From Verrucomicrobiota bacterium (GTDB lineage: Bacteria > Verrucomicrobiota > Verrucomicrobiia > Limisphaerales > J093), in contig JAKQDD010000190.1 of NCBI GenBank assembly GCA_029556615.1, positions 1 through 42,484 of the forward strand: a stretch of DNA of 42,484 nt, written 5' to 3'. A program made the translations under genes and the position numbers. This document shows positions 8,340-17,506 of the stretch, one piece after another. The notes beneath the pieces are model-generated. The model made no database searches and was not told where the DNA came from. It saw only the letters and a program-made list of their open reading frames with translations. The number at the start of each line of letters is the position of its first letter. Position 1 is the stretch's first letter.

Positions 8340-10214
8340 ATGACACCCGCCTCTGTCTCCCGACTCGCAACATTCCATCGCCGCAGTCTCTCTCGCCTCT
8401 CGGAGGTTCTCCTGACCTGCTTGACGGCTGTGCCGTGTCTCTTCCTTCCGGTGTGCGCGGACGATCCCCCGCCTGCCGCGGAGACCAATGCCGTCGAGAA
8501 ACCGGCTCCCCCTTCCCTGGCCGAGTGCCTGGCCAAACTCCGCGATGAAGGAACCAACCGATCGCAAATCAACGAGATCTTCACCTACCTCACCGACGTC
8601 GTCGGCCCGCGGTTGACGGCCTCCCCCGGGGCGCGGCGCGCCAATGAATGGACTCGCGACAAGCTCGCTTCCTGGGGACTGACGAACGCGCATCTCGAAC
8701 CCTGGGGACCCTTCGGACGCGGCTGGTCGGTGAAGCGGTTTTCGGCGCAAGTGATCGACCCGCAGTGCATCCCGCTCATCGCATGGCCCAAGGCGTGGTC
8801 GCACGGGTCTGAATGGCCGATCGTCGGGGATCTCGTCTACCTCGACGCCAGGAGCGAGGCCGACCTCGAGGCCTACAAGGGAAAACTCAAGGGCTGCGTC
8901 GTCCTCGTCAGCGCCCCGCGCGATATCGCGTTCCGATTCGAGCCCTCCCCCGTCAGACTGACCGACGCGGAGTTGCTCCGCATGGCGAACGCGGAACCCG
9001 CAGCCCGACGGGCCCCGCGCCGGCCGCCTCCAGGGGATTTCCGGCGGCCTTCCCCCACCAACGCCCCCGCGGCGCGGCCCCAGGCCGGAAACCGCGGCGA
9101 TGTCCGCCCCCCCTCGACCAACGCCCCCGCCCCGCCACGACGCCGGCCCAGCTTCGGCTTCTCGTCGATGGACAAGCTCCGGTTTGCCGTCCACGAAGGC
9201 GCGGCGGCGACCGTGAGCATCAGCACCTCCGATGAATTCGGAGCGCTCATGGTCGGCTCCGCCACGCCCGTTTACCCCCAGGGTGCCGAGCCCGAACGCC
9301 CGTCCTTCGGCGGCGGTTCGCCCTGGGCCACCAACGCACCCGCCGGTCCGCCCCAAATCGTCCTCGCTGCCGAGCACTACAACCGCCTCGTCTCGATGAT
9401 CCGGAACGGGGAAAAGCCGAAGGTCGCCCTCGAAGTCCAGACCCAGTTTCACGACCAGGACCTGATGTGCTACAACACGATCGCCGAGATCCCCGGCACC
9501 GACCGGCACCGGGAGATCGTGATGCTCGGCGCGCACATCGACTCGGCGCCCGGGGGAACCGGCGCCACGGACAATGCCGCCGGCGTCGCCGTCTGCATGG
9601 AGGCAGTCCGCCTCATCCGATCCCTCGAGCTTCCCCCGCGCCGCACCATCCGCATCGGCATCTGGACCGGCGAAGAACAGGGCCTGCACGGCTCGAGAGC
9701 CTATGTCACCCGCCATTTCGGCTACTACACCAACCGGAACGACGACGGCGTCCTCCGTTCCCCCAGGGACGGCGGACGGCAGCGTTCCGACTCGCGGGCT
9801 GCGGACAACCGCAAGCTGGTCCGGCAGCGCGAGTACAACCGGTTCTCCGCGTATTTCAACTTGGACAATGGGGCGGGACGGATCCGCGGCATCTACCTCC
9901 AGGGCAACGAGGCGCTGCGCCCCGTCTTCCGACAGTGGCTCGGCCCGCTCCGCGAGCTCGGTGCCGAAACCGTCACCGTCTCGAACACCCACGGCACCGA
10001 CCATCTCTCCTTCGATGCCATCGGCCTGCCCGGGTTCCAGTTCATCCAGGACCCCGTCGAGTACTTCCGCTCCTACCACACGACCATGGACGTCCGGCCC
10101 CGCGCACCCGTGAAGGACCTCGAACAGGCCGCGGTCGTCATGGCCACGTTCGTTTACCAGACCGCGATGATGGACGAGAAACTGCCCCGCAAACCCAAGC
10201 CGCCAACCCCATGA
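8340..10214 (+). CDS. Secreted M28-family metallopeptidase with PA-like domain
   Basis: 624 residues from the ATG at 8340, which gives a basic N-terminus and a hydrophobic leader ending near VCADDPP. An earlier in-frame ATG at 8145 would add 65 residues lacking a clean leader. Residues about 60-370 carry a PA-type domain broken by proline/asparagine/alanine-rich inserts (TNAPA occurs three times). The catalytic domain (about 380-620) shows M28 metal ligands: His399 in GAHIDS, Asp411 in TDNAAG, the Glu445-Glu446 pair in TGEEQG, an Asp in FNLDNGAGR, and a late His in SYHTTMD. The family releases N-terminal amino acids or cleaves C-terminal residues outside the cytoplasm using two zinc ions. Its stop codon overlaps the start of the next gene (ATGA at 10211-10214), so the two peptidases are probably translated together for peptide scavenging. 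Confidence 0.88.
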   Translation: MTPASVSRLATFHRRSLSRLSEVLLTCLTAVPCLFLPVCADDPPPAAETNAVEKPAPPSLAECLAKLRDEGTNRSQINEIFTYLTDVVGPRLTASPGARRANEWTRDKLASWGLTNAHLEPWGPFGRGWSVKRFSAQVIDPQCIPLIAWPKAWSHGSEWPIVGDLVYLDARSEADLEAYKGKLKGCVVLVSAPRDIAFRFEPSPVRLTDAELLRMANAEPAARRAPRRPPPGDFRRPSPTNAPAARPQAGNRGDVRPPSTNAPAPPRRRPSFGFSSMDKLRFAVHEGAAATVSISTSDEFGALMVGSATPVYPQGAEPERPSFGGGSPWATNAPAGPPQIVLAAEHYNRLVSMIRNGEKPKVALEVQTQFHDQDLMCYNTIAEIPGTDRHREIVMLGAHIDSAPGGTGATDNAAGVAVCMEAVRLIRSLELPPRRTIRIGIWTGEEQGLHGSRAYVTRHFGYYTNRNDDGVLRSPRDGGRQRSDSRAADNRKLVRQREYNRFSAYFNLDNGAGRIRGIYLQGNEALRPVFRQWLGPLRELGAETVTVSNTHGTDHLSFDAIGLPGFQFIQDPVEYFRSYHTTMDVRPRAPVKDLEQAAVVMATFVYQTAMMDEKLPRKPKPPTP

Positions 10215-12358
10215 CCCCCCTTCACCGCGCCCCGGAGGGTCCCCTCACCCTCCCGATGCGGCTTCATGCCCTGCTGGTCCTGCTATGCGTCGTGGCCATT
10301 CCCATCACCGCCCGCGCCCAGCAACGCCTCAAGACCATGCCCGGGTATGAGCGGTATCAAAAACTGAAAAAGGAAATCCCCAAATCGGTTAAACTCGGGT
10401 CGCTGTCCGTCACCTGGACCGAGGACGGCAACGCTTTCGAGTACTCGAAGGACGGCAAACGCTACCAATACGACATCCTCGATCGGCGGTCGGCGTTGTT
10501 GCCCCCGCCACAAACGTCGGCCTCAGCTCCCGCCGAACCGAAGCCTCCCCGCCGCGCCACCCCTCCCGAACATCCCGACCGCGGCCGGCAGTACACGTCC
10601 GCAGTCTCCCCGGACGGCAAGCTGAAAGCCTTTCACCGGGACCGCAACGTCTGGCTCGAGGGACCCGATGGCACGAACGCCGTGGCGATCACGACCGACG
10701 GCAGCGACGCTACCCGGGTGAAGTACGGCACCGCCAACTGGGTCTACGGCGAGGAGCTCTTCCAGAATACCGCCCTCTGGTGGTCGCCCGATAGCCGGAG
10801 ACTCGCCTTCTATCGGTTCGATGAAAGCAAGATCCGCGACTACTACCTGACCCTCGACGAGACCGCGATCCAGAACCGGCTCCTGACGGAACCCTACATG
10901 AAGGTCGGCGCCCCCAACCCTGTCGTCGACCTCTGGATCTATGACATCGCCAACCGCCAGACCGTGATCGTCGATGTCCGCGACGGCCAACCGTTCGACG
11001 ACACCGTGACCGGCCACTACATCTACCGGGTCTCGTGGGCCAGTGACAGCTCGACGCTGATCTTCCATCGCACCAACCGGCGTCAGAACCGACTCGAACT
11101 CTGCGCCGCCGACCCCCAATCCGGCCGTTGCCGCGTCGTCATCCGCGAAGAATGGCTCCCGAGCTGGGTCGAAAACCTGCCCACGCTCCGCTTCCTCGCC
11201 GACGGCCAGCGTTTCATCTGGTCCAGCGAACGGACCGGCTGGAACAACTACTACCTCTACGACCTCACCGGCGCACTCCACGCCACCCTCACCGCCCACT
11301 CGTTCGAAGTCGCCGACATCGTCCGCGTGGACGAATCCAACGGCTGGCTCCATTACACCGCGCGCAGCGGCGACAATCCCCTCAAACTCCAGTTGCACCG
11401 CGTCCGCCTCGACGGCCGCGACCCGCGGCGTCTCACCGATCCCACCCTCCACCACAGTGTCGATGTCTCCCCCGATGGCCGCCATTTCATCGATGTCGCC
11501 CAAACCCACAACACACCCCCCGTCACCCGCCTCATGGACAGCGAAGGCCGTTGCCTCGCCGAACTCGCACGCAGCGATCTCGCCCAATACTCGAAACTCA
11601 AACTCCGCCCCGTCGAATTGCTCACTTTCAAGGCCGCAGACCAGCAAACCGACCTGTACGGACTGCTCCACTTCCCGTCGAACTACCGCCGGGGCAAACC
11701 CTATCCCCTCCTGGTCAGCGTGTACGCGGGACCCGCCACCGGCGGCGCCCACGAGACCTTCACCCTCCCCAACCCGCTCACCGAATTGGGCTTCCTCGTC
11801 GCCAGCTTCGACTCCCGAAGCGCCGCCGGCCGCGGCAAATGCGCGCTGGACGCCATCTACGGCCGCCTCGGCATCGTCGAGATCGACGACCAGGCCGCCG
11901 CCGTCCGGACCCTCGCCCAGCGACGCCTCATCGACCCCCGCCGCGTCGGCATCTTCGGCACCTCGTACGGCGGAACCGCCTCGACCCTCTGCCTCCTCCG
12001 ATATCCGGACCTCTTCCATGCCGCCTGTGCCAACTCCGCCGTCACTGATTTCCGTAACTACGACACCATCTACACCGAGCGCTATCTCGGGCTTCTCCCC
12101 GACGCCAAAGCCGCCTACGACGCCGGCAGCACCCTGACCTACGCCACCAACCTCACAGGCCGGCTCCTGATCTTCTACGGCACCGCCGATGACAACGTGC
12201 ACCCGGCCAACGCGCTCCAGCTCATCCGCGCCCTCCAGCGGGCCGGCAAGAGCTTTGATGTCCAGGTCGGCCCCGACCAGGGCCACACCGCCGTCAACCA
12301 GGACCGGATGATGGAGTTCTTCATCGATAACCTCGGCAGTGGCCCGAAACAGCGTTGA
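10211..12358 (+). CDS. S9-family (DPP-IV-like) serine peptidase, secreted
   Basis: 715 residues beginning at the ATG that overlaps the M28 stop codon; a second possible ATG at 10256 lies directly before the leader MRLHALLVLLCVVAIPITARA. Residues about 95-440 form a DPPIV_N-type beta-propeller (for example SPDGKLKAFHRDRNVWL and WVYGEELF...WWSPDSRRLAFYRFDES). The alpha/beta-hydrolase domain (about 470-715) has Ser585 in FGTSYGGTAS, an Asp in GTADDNVHP (660/661) and His692 in DQGHTAVNQ. The Glu-Glu pair in YGEEL corresponds to the pair that anchors the free N-terminus of substrates in dipeptidyl peptidase IV, suggesting dipeptide release. It is coupled to the upstream M28 exopeptidase, a sensible pairing for complete peptide degradation outside the cytoplasmic membrane. 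Exact specificity is unproven. Confidence 0.9.
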   Translation: MTPLHRAPEGPLTLPMRLHALLVLLCVVAIPITARAQQRLKTMPGYERYQKLKKEIPKSVKLGSLSVTWTEDGNAFEYSKDGKRYQYDILDRRSALLPPPQTSASAPAEPKPPRRATPPEHPDRGRQYTSAVSPDGKLKAFHRDRNVWLEGPDGTNAVAITTDGSDATRVKYGTANWVYGEELFQNTALWWSPDSRRLAFYRFDESKIRDYYLTLDETAIQNRLLTEPYMKVGAPNPVVDLWIYDIANRQTVIVDVRDGQPFDDTVTGHYIYRVSWASDSSTLIFHRTNRRQNRLELCAADPQSGRCRVVIREEWLPSWVENLPTLRFLADGQRFIWSSERTGWNNYYLYDLTGALHATLTAHSFEVADIVRVDESNGWLHYTARSGDNPLKLQLHRVRLDGRDPRRLTDPTLHHSVDVSPDGRHFIDVAQTHNTPPVTRLMDSEGRCLAELARSDLAQYSKLKLRPVELLTFKAADQQTDLYGLLHFPSNYRRGKPYPLLVSVYAGPATGGAHETFTLPNPLTELGFLVASFDSRSAAGRGKCALDAIYGRLGIVEIDDQAAAVRTLAQRRLIDPRRVGIFGTSYGGTASTLCLLRYPDLFHAACANSAVTDFRNYDTIYTERYLGLLPDAKAAYDAGSTLTYATNLTGRLLIFYGTADDNVHPANALQLIRALQRAGKSFDVQVGPDQGHTAVNQDRMMEFFIDNLGSGPKQR

Positions 12359-12655
12359 CCGCAGACGCGTCCTGTGGCCGCCCGCGATGAGGGCGGGCCA
12401 TCCCGGAGCCGGCCACCCCACGCGCCTTCAAAGCGAAAGCCCGCCAGAAGCCGATGGCGAACGCTCGCGCCGCACGCGTTAGGCGAGGATCCGGGTCCAC
12501 TTCCTCCTCTTTACGAAGGGCACGTTTTCGGTCATAGTGATCCCGTTGCACCCAGAGTACCCCAGGCGAGCCTCGGCGAGGCAGTCCGAGGGTGTGCCGA
12601 GCCGGTGGCCAAATCCCACCGCCGCATCGGGCCTGGATCTTGTCGACTCCCTCCC
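12359..12655. other. Intergenic spacer, no gene seen
   Basis: No credible gene lies in this 297-nt stretch. Just after the peptidase stop there is a GC-rich hairpin (CGCCC near 12377 pairing GGGCG near 12390) without a T-tract, which might be a weak terminator. The frame of the next gene is open back to 12374, but protein-like sequence begins only at the ATG at 12656. Confidence 0.5.
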
Positions 12656-13450
12656 ATGACCTCATCCTCCCCCACGCCCGTACGTCGCCAGCATGCGCTC
12701 GCCTTCACCCTCATCGAGTTGCTGGTGGTCATCGCCATCATCGCCATCCTCGCCGGCCTCCTCTTGCCCGCGCTGGCCAAGGCCAAGGCCAGCGCCAAGA
12801 AGTCCCTGTGCACCGGCAACTGCAAACAGTGGGGCATCGCCCTCAATCTCTATGCCGCCGATAACCAGGATTATTTCCCCAACAACAGCGACGGTTATCA
12901 CCTGAGCTGGATGGGCACGAACATGGCCTCGTTCTGGCGGAATTACCTCATCCGATCCGAAAAACCGGAAGCCAAGACCCAGAAGAAGGCCATGAACCAC
13001 GTGCTGTTTTGTCCCACCGACGAGTGGCATCGTCAGGCTGACACGTGGCGCTTCGGCGACTCGACCTCCGAGCTCAAGCCGATCCTGACCGGGTACTTCT
13101 ACCTCCCGGGGCGCGTGGATGGCAGCTGGCCCTACGACTCCGAGAAGATCGGGGCCTGGCACTTCCGCAAGAAGCTCGGGGGCGACTACAGCCGGGCGCC
13201 GGTCCTTATCGACCGCCTCCAGGGCATCGGTCCCCGCTGCACGAACGTCTACGACACCCGCCTCAAGTGGGTCACCACGGATGAGGGCAAATCGTTCCGC
13301 ACCCCCAACCATCCGCAAGCCAATGGCGCGCCCGAAGGCGGCAACTTCCTCTTCGAAGACGGCCATGTTGCGTGGCTCCAGGGCCGCAAGGTCACCTTGG
13401 GCTCGTGGGCCGAAAGCTGGCAGTGCTTCTACAAAGTGCCCCTCGACTGA
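12656..13450 (+). CDS. Pseudopilin-like protein (prepilin N-terminus, H-x9-DG C-terminus)
   Basis: 264 residues. The N-terminus is a class III prepilin leader: basic residues, then A-FTLIELLVVIAIIAILAG with Phe17 as the predicted first mature residue and Glu21 at mature position 5. The residue before the cleavage site is Ala rather than the usual Gly. The rest is a soluble domain ending in the FEDGHVAWL motif typical of the large 'H-x9-DG' family of Planctomycetota and Verrucomicrobiota. Members occur in many copies per genome, are processed by prepilin peptidase, and are thought to be anchored by the N-terminal helix. Their specific roles are mostly unknown. The ATG at 12656 was chosen because the 94 upstream in-frame residues are not protein-like. 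It stands alone and converges with the transporter gene. Confidence 0.9.
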   Translation: MTSSSPTPVRRQHALAFTLIELLVVIAIIAILAGLLLPALAKAKASAKKSLCTGNCKQWGIALNLYAADNQDYFPNNSDGYHLSWMGTNMASFWRNYLIRSEKPEAKTQKKAMNHVLFCPTDEWHRQADTWRFGDSTSELKPILTGYFYLPGRVDGSWPYDSEKIGAWHFRKKLGGDYSRAPVLIDRLQGIGPRCTNVYDTRLKWVTTDEGKSFRTPNHPQANGAPEGGNFLFEDGHVAWLQGRKVTLGSWAESWQCFYKVPLD

Positions 13451-13470
13451 CAACTCCGACCCTGCTTCGC

Positions 13471-15195
13471 TCAATCCTCCGGCAGCGGTTGGCCCTTGGT
13501 CTCCGGCGCCCAGTACAGCGCCACCAACCCCAGCAGGTAGATCGCCGACATCGCGATGGCCGCCGTCCGGAACGAGAGCATTGTGCTCAAATAGCCAAGC
13601 ATGTACGGGAACGGCGCCGCCACATACCGGACCGTGTTGTAGCAGAACCCCACCCCCGTGCCCCGCAAACGCGTCGGATACAACTCCGGAAAGTAAATCG
13701 AGTACCCCGCAAATACGGCCAGCTGCGCAAAGCCCATCAGCGGCAGCATCCAGTACGCGTCCGTCTCCGACCGGAGCGAGTGAAAGACGTAACCGGTGAT
13801 GCCAAGACAGGCCACAAAAGCCAGCAGGAAGGCGGCCCGCCGGCTTAGCCATGCCGCCACCACCGTGAACGCCATCATCCCCAGAAACGACCCGACATCA
13901 AACAGCATCATCGCCTTGCTCCGCACCCGGTCGATCGATTTCTGCAGGGGCGCGATCGCGCCCGGAAACGTCTGCTCCAAGAGCTGCCGGTTCAGAAACC
14001 GGACGTCAGCAGGCGTCGCCGCGTAGACACCGGCAGATGGCGAACCAACAGATTGCACCTTGGCGATCAGTCCTTGGGTCCGTTTGTCGAGCGTCACTCC
14101 GGCGAAGACCGCCGCATCGTAGAGCCGCGTCTCGCGGATCACCCGGTTCAAATCCTCGGTCAATGCCGCCATCGAAGCCGCCGCCGGCGCCAATGCGCTC
14201 GCCCCGGCGGCGCGATCCAACTCGGCCACGGTCGCGGGCGACAGCTGCCGCTTGACGTGCGCCGCCGCGGCGTTGGTGGCCCCCCGCAGACCCTCGGCCA
14301 GCACGGCCGGCTTCAAAACCTCGGCCTCCCGCAGCGGGCGTTCCTTGAGCGCGGTGGTGATCAATTCCGGCGAGAAAAAGCCTATGCCCCATAACCCCAC
14401 CATCCCCGCCAGCCCCAGGAACAAGCCCACCACCGTGTTCCGACGCCACCGCGGATGCCGCAGCAGCTCGACCGGCGATCCCACGCTCTTCGAACGCTCG
14501 CCGCTGGCAGCGGCCGCTTTCGCCCGCTTCCACGCCTCGGGTTCCTTCAGGAAGAACATGATGGGAACCGTCAGCAGCGCGGGCAGGATCCCTACGAAGA
14601 ACAGCACCCGCCAGCCGCTGAAACTCCCCACCAACTGCTCCGCTCCGGGCGGAATCCGGAGGCTGATGTAGGCGCCCAGCAGATTGCCCGTGGCCGAGAG
14701 CGCCTGAAGCGACCCGAGCGCCAACGCGCGGAACCGGCCCGGCACACTCTCCGCCACCAGGGTGGTCGCCGCCCCGAACATTCCCCCCACCCCCAAACCC
14801 ACCAGGAACCGGTAGATCGTGAAATCGACCCAGCTCTGAGCCAGCCCGCACAGGCCGGTGAACCCCGAGTAGACAATCAGCGTCGCCACCATCGTCTTCA
14901 CCCGCCCCCACTTGTCGCTCAGCATCCCGAATACAATGCCGCCCGTGGCCCAACCAATCATCATCGCCGCCGTCGCCAACCCCAGATACGTCTCGATCCG
15001 GCGCATGGCATCGGCATTGCCCGCCAGCAGCTCCTTCAGCGTGGATTCCCGCGCCATCGTAAAAAGCCGCTGGTCCATGCAGTCGAACAACCAGCCGCAG
15101 GACGCGATGATCACCACCAGCCAGTGGTAGAACGTCACGTTGGCGAACAAACTCTCCTTGGGCGCGGGCGATTCAGCGGTGGTGGCAGTGTCCAT
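13471..15195 (-). CDS. MFS transporter with large extracytoplasmic insert
   Basis: 574 residues. The first half has six predicted helices and the MFS loop 2-3 signature GMLSDKWGRVKT. The family's second-half helices follow (for example FLGMMAFTVVAAWLSRR), with ELYPTRLRGTGVGFCYN near helices 10-11 and an ending ETKGQPLPED like sugar/aromatic-acid porters. The loop between helices 7 and 8 is expanded to about 130 residues, alanine-rich and mostly hydrophilic. This loop should face the periplasm and is far longer than usual for the family. The gene is last in the minus-strand operon, 55 nt after the preceding oxidoreductase. It is therefore probably the importer or exporter for the substrate those enzymes handle. 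A sugar, sugar acid or polyol is likely, but the substrate cannot be read from the sequence. Confidence 0.88.
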   Translation of the reverse strand: MDTATTAESPAPKESLFANVTFYHWLVVIIASCGWLFDCMDQRLFTMARESTLKELLAGNADAMRRIETYLGLATAAMMIGWATGGIVFGMLSDKWGRVKTMVATLIVYSGFTGLCGLAQSWVDFTIYRFLVGLGVGGMFGAATTLVAESVPGRFRALALGSLQALSATGNLLGAYISLRIPPGAEQLVGSFSGWRVLFFVGILPALLTVPIMFFLKEPEAWKRAKAAAASGERSKSVGSPVELLRHPRWRRNTVVGLFLGLAGMVGLWGIGFFSPELITTALKERPLREAEVLKPAVLAEGLRGATNAAAAHVKRQLSPATVAELDRAAGASALAPAAASMAALTEDLNRVIRETRLYDAAVFAGVTLDKRTQGLIAKVQSVGSPSAGVYAATPADVRFLNRQLLEQTFPGAIAPLQKSIDRVRSKAMMLFDVGSFLGMMAFTVVAAWLSRRAAFLLAFVACLGITGYVFHSLRSETDAYWMLPLMGFAQLAVFAGYSIYFPELYPTRLRGTGVGFCYNTVRYVAAPFPYMLGYLSTMLSFRTAAIAMSAIYLLGLVALYWAPETKGQPLPED

Positions 15196-15250
15196 GGCGT
15201 GGGTCAGGTTCCAGGTAACGGGCTATCCTGCGGGGAAACCTCAGGAGCGG

Positions 15251-16345
15251 TCAAGCGATGCCTTCAGGAATCCGCCGGGCCGCCGCCTGCGCCTGCAGCG
15301 CCAGGTCGATCGCCAGGAACGTGTGCTCCTGCGTCATCGCGGTCTGAGTCCGCTCCAGACAGTCCAACACCAGCCGCCCAAAAAACGGATAGCCAACCTT
15401 GCCGTGCACGGCCCGGTGATGTTCCGCGCAACGGTCCACCCAGTAGACATGGTCGCTCTCCGCCGACCGAGCGATGTCCAGGTACTTTCTCAGCTCGATG
15501 TACCCCTCCGTGCCCAGCAGGATCGTCCGGCCGTCGCCCCACGCGCCCAGGCCGTCCGGAGTGAACCAGTCCACCCGACAGTAGTGCGTCGACCCGTTGT
15601 CCGCCGCCAGCAGCGCTTCCCCAAAATCCTCGAAGGCCGGGTGCGCCGGGCAATGGTGGTTCGCAACCTGGCTCTGCAGGACCCGCGCCGACCGCGCCCC
15701 GGTGTAGAACAGGAATTGCTCGATTTGATGGCAGCCCAGATCCACCAGAATCCCCCCGTACTTGCCAGGGTCCCAAAACCACGCCGGCCGGGACGCCGCG
15801 TTCAACCGATGCGGCCCCAGGCCCATCACTTGGACAACCCGCCCAATCGCCCCCTCCTCGACCAGCGTGCCCGCAAACACCGCCGCCTCCGAGTGCAACC
15901 GCTCCGAGTAATACACCGCGAAGAACCGCCCCGTCGCCGCCGTCTGCCGCCGCGCCGCTTCGAGTTGCGCCGGGGTCGTCATCGGCGGCTTGTCCGCAAA
16001 GTAGTCCTTCCCGTGAGCCAACACCCGCAGACCCAGCGGTGTCCGTTCGCACGGCACCGGCGCGCCCGCCACCAACCGGACTGCCGGATCCTCGAGCACC
16101 TCGGCCTCGCACCGGGCCACACGCACCGACGGGTAGACCCGGACGAAGTCGGCAGCCTTCGCCGGATCCGGATCATAGACCCAGGCCAATTCCGCGCCGG
16201 CTTCGATCAGCCCGTTGCACATCCCGTAAATGTGGCCGTGGTCCAATCCGATGGCCGCGATCCGGCATTCCCCGGGCCCGCACACCCGCACCACCTTGCC
16301 CTGGGGGGCGTACCGCATGCCGTCGCTCTTCTGCACCACGCTCAT
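15251..16345 (-). CDS. Gfo/Idh/MocA-family oxidoreductase (third of operon)
   Basis: 364 residues. The N-terminal nucleotide-binding part is somewhat degenerate (CRIAAIGLDHGHIYGMCNGL rather than a textbook GxGxxG). The conserved lysine motif is present as ADKPPM instead of the common EKP. The C-terminal alpha/beta domain includes GGILVDLGCHQIEQFLFYTG, where the DLGCH-IE segment carries the expected catalytic His. The family oxidises or reduces sugars and polyols with NAD(P)(H). It follows the preceding oxidoreductase by only 3 nt, so translation is probably coupled, and precedes the MFS transporter. The unusual N-terminus and DKP suggest a changed cofactor or substrate relative to its operon neighbours. 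Confidence 0.88.
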   Translation of the reverse strand: MSVVQKSDGMRYAPQGKVVRVCGPGECRIAAIGLDHGHIYGMCNGLIEAGAELAWVYDPDPAKAADFVRVYPSVRVARCEAEVLEDPAVRLVAGAPVPCERTPLGLRVLAHGKDYFADKPPMTTPAQLEAARRQTAATGRFFAVYYSERLHSEAAVFAGTLVEEGAIGRVVQVMGLGPHRLNAASRPAWFWDPGKYGGILVDLGCHQIEQFLFYTGARSARVLQSQVANHHCPAHPAFEDFGEALLAADNGSTHYCRVDWFTPDGLGAWGDGRTILLGTEGYIELRKYLDIARSAESDHVYWVDRCAEHHRAVHGKVGYPFFGRLVLDCLERTQTAMTQEHTFLAIDLALQAQAAARRIPEGIA

Positions 16346-16348
16346 GGC

Positions 16349-17506
16349 TCAACGTCCGTAATTCCCCGCAAGCGAGATCTCGTTGCTGCCGAAATCCTGG
16401 ATGCTGCGGGTCTTCTGATGAAACCGCCGGGCATGACGCAGGATCCCGTCGCGCGTGTAGAACGGCGCGCCCGCCTCGAGCGGCAGTCGCACCGAGTGCC
16501 CCGCGTGGGCTGATTGATAGATCGCGCTCACCAGCTCGACCGTCGCCCGCCCCTGGCGTCCATCCACCCATAAAGCCGCCGTCCCGGCGATCGCCTCCAG
16601 GAAGTTGCCGATCTGCCCCGGATGACCTTCCCGCGGCACATCCGGCAGGCCCCGGTAGAACTGCTCGAGCTGCCCCGCGAGCTCTGTGTCCAAATCCGGG
16701 AACCCGTTCTCACGCTGCCGGCAGGCGCGAACCTGCCAGGGCACCGCGACCTCGGCGCGTTCACCCTGGAACACCAATCGCTGGTCTTCGCCATGATGGA
16801 CCAGCGACGCGGTCACAACCCCCGCAGCCCCGTCGGCATACTGCAGGATCGCCGTGGCGTAGTCCTCGACCTCCGAATTCGGGTGCGCGAGGTTGCGGGT
16901 CACGGCCAGGACCTCGACCGGTGGGCCCAGGAACCAGAGGAACAGGTCCAGATGATGCACCGCGTGGTTCATCACGCAGCCCCCGCCCTCCTTCTCCCAA
17001 GTGCCCCGCCACCAGAGGTCGTAGTAGCGATCCCCGCGCCACCAAAAGGAATCCACCCGCGCACTCAGGATCCGCCCCGCCAACCCCGACTCGAGCACCC
17101 GCTTCAGCTTCAGCATCGGAGTCTTGAAGCGATTCTGCGCCACCACCGACAACACCCGGCCCGAGGCCGCCGCCGCCGCCAGCATCGCGTCGCATTCCTC
17201 AAGACACGACGCCATCGGTTTTTCGACCAAAACATGCTTGCCCGCCCGCAGCAACTCGACCGCTGCCGACGCATGCGCGAACGGCGGGAGACAGACCGAC
17301 GCCGCGTCGAAATCCGCCTGCGCGATCAGTTCCCCGACCTCGGCATGGACCGCGACGTCCAAGCCATGCCGGGCCGCTTTCGCCGCGGCCTTCTCCCGCT
17401 GCAAATCAACCAGGGCCACCACCCGACACTGGTCCGGGTGCTGCCGGTAGGCATCGATGTGCGCGTCACAAATCGCTCCCGCTCCGACAATGGCAATGCG
17501 CGTCAT
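16349..17506 (-). CDS. Gfo/Idh/MocA-family oxidoreductase (second of operon)
   Basis: 385 residues, a full-length member. The Rossmann fold begins at once with RIAIVGAGAICDAHIDAY. The EKP motif is present (VEKPMASCLEECDAML), and the substrate domain contains GGGCVMNHAVHHLDLFLWFLG, where the catalytic His region is intact. There is no export signal, so it should act in the cytoplasm. The start codon overlaps the stop of the UroD-family gene (ATGA at 17503-17506). Related enzymes act on inositols, glucosides or sugar acids; the exact substrate is unknown. Confidence 0.92.
   Translation of the reverse strand: MTRIAIVGAGAICDAHIDAYRQHPDQCRVVALVDLQREKAAAKAARHGLDVAVHAEVGELIAQADFDAASVCLPPFAHASAAVELLRAGKHVLVEKPMASCLEECDAMLAAAAASGRVLSVVAQNRFKTPMLKLKRVLESGLAGRILSARVDSFWWRGDRYYDLWWRGTWEKEGGGCVMNHAVHHLDLFLWFLGPPVEVLAVTRNLAHPNSEVEDYATAILQYADGAAGVVTASLVHHGEDQRLVFQGERAEVAVPWQVRACRQRENGFPDLDTELAGQLEQFYRGLPDVPREGHPGQIGNFLEAIAGTAALWVDGRQGRATVELVSAIYQSAHAGHSVRLPLEAGAPFYTRDGILRHARRFHQKTRSIQDFGSNEISLAGNYGR

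Noticed and set aside
8025..10079. Minus-strand 684-codon frame opposite the M28 peptidase
   Set aside because: Shadow frame with no motifs; the plus-strand protein has all metal ligands.
10523..12421. Minus-strand 632-codon frame opposite the S9 peptidase
   Set aside because: Acid- and valine-rich shadow of a gene with a complete catalytic triad on the other strand.
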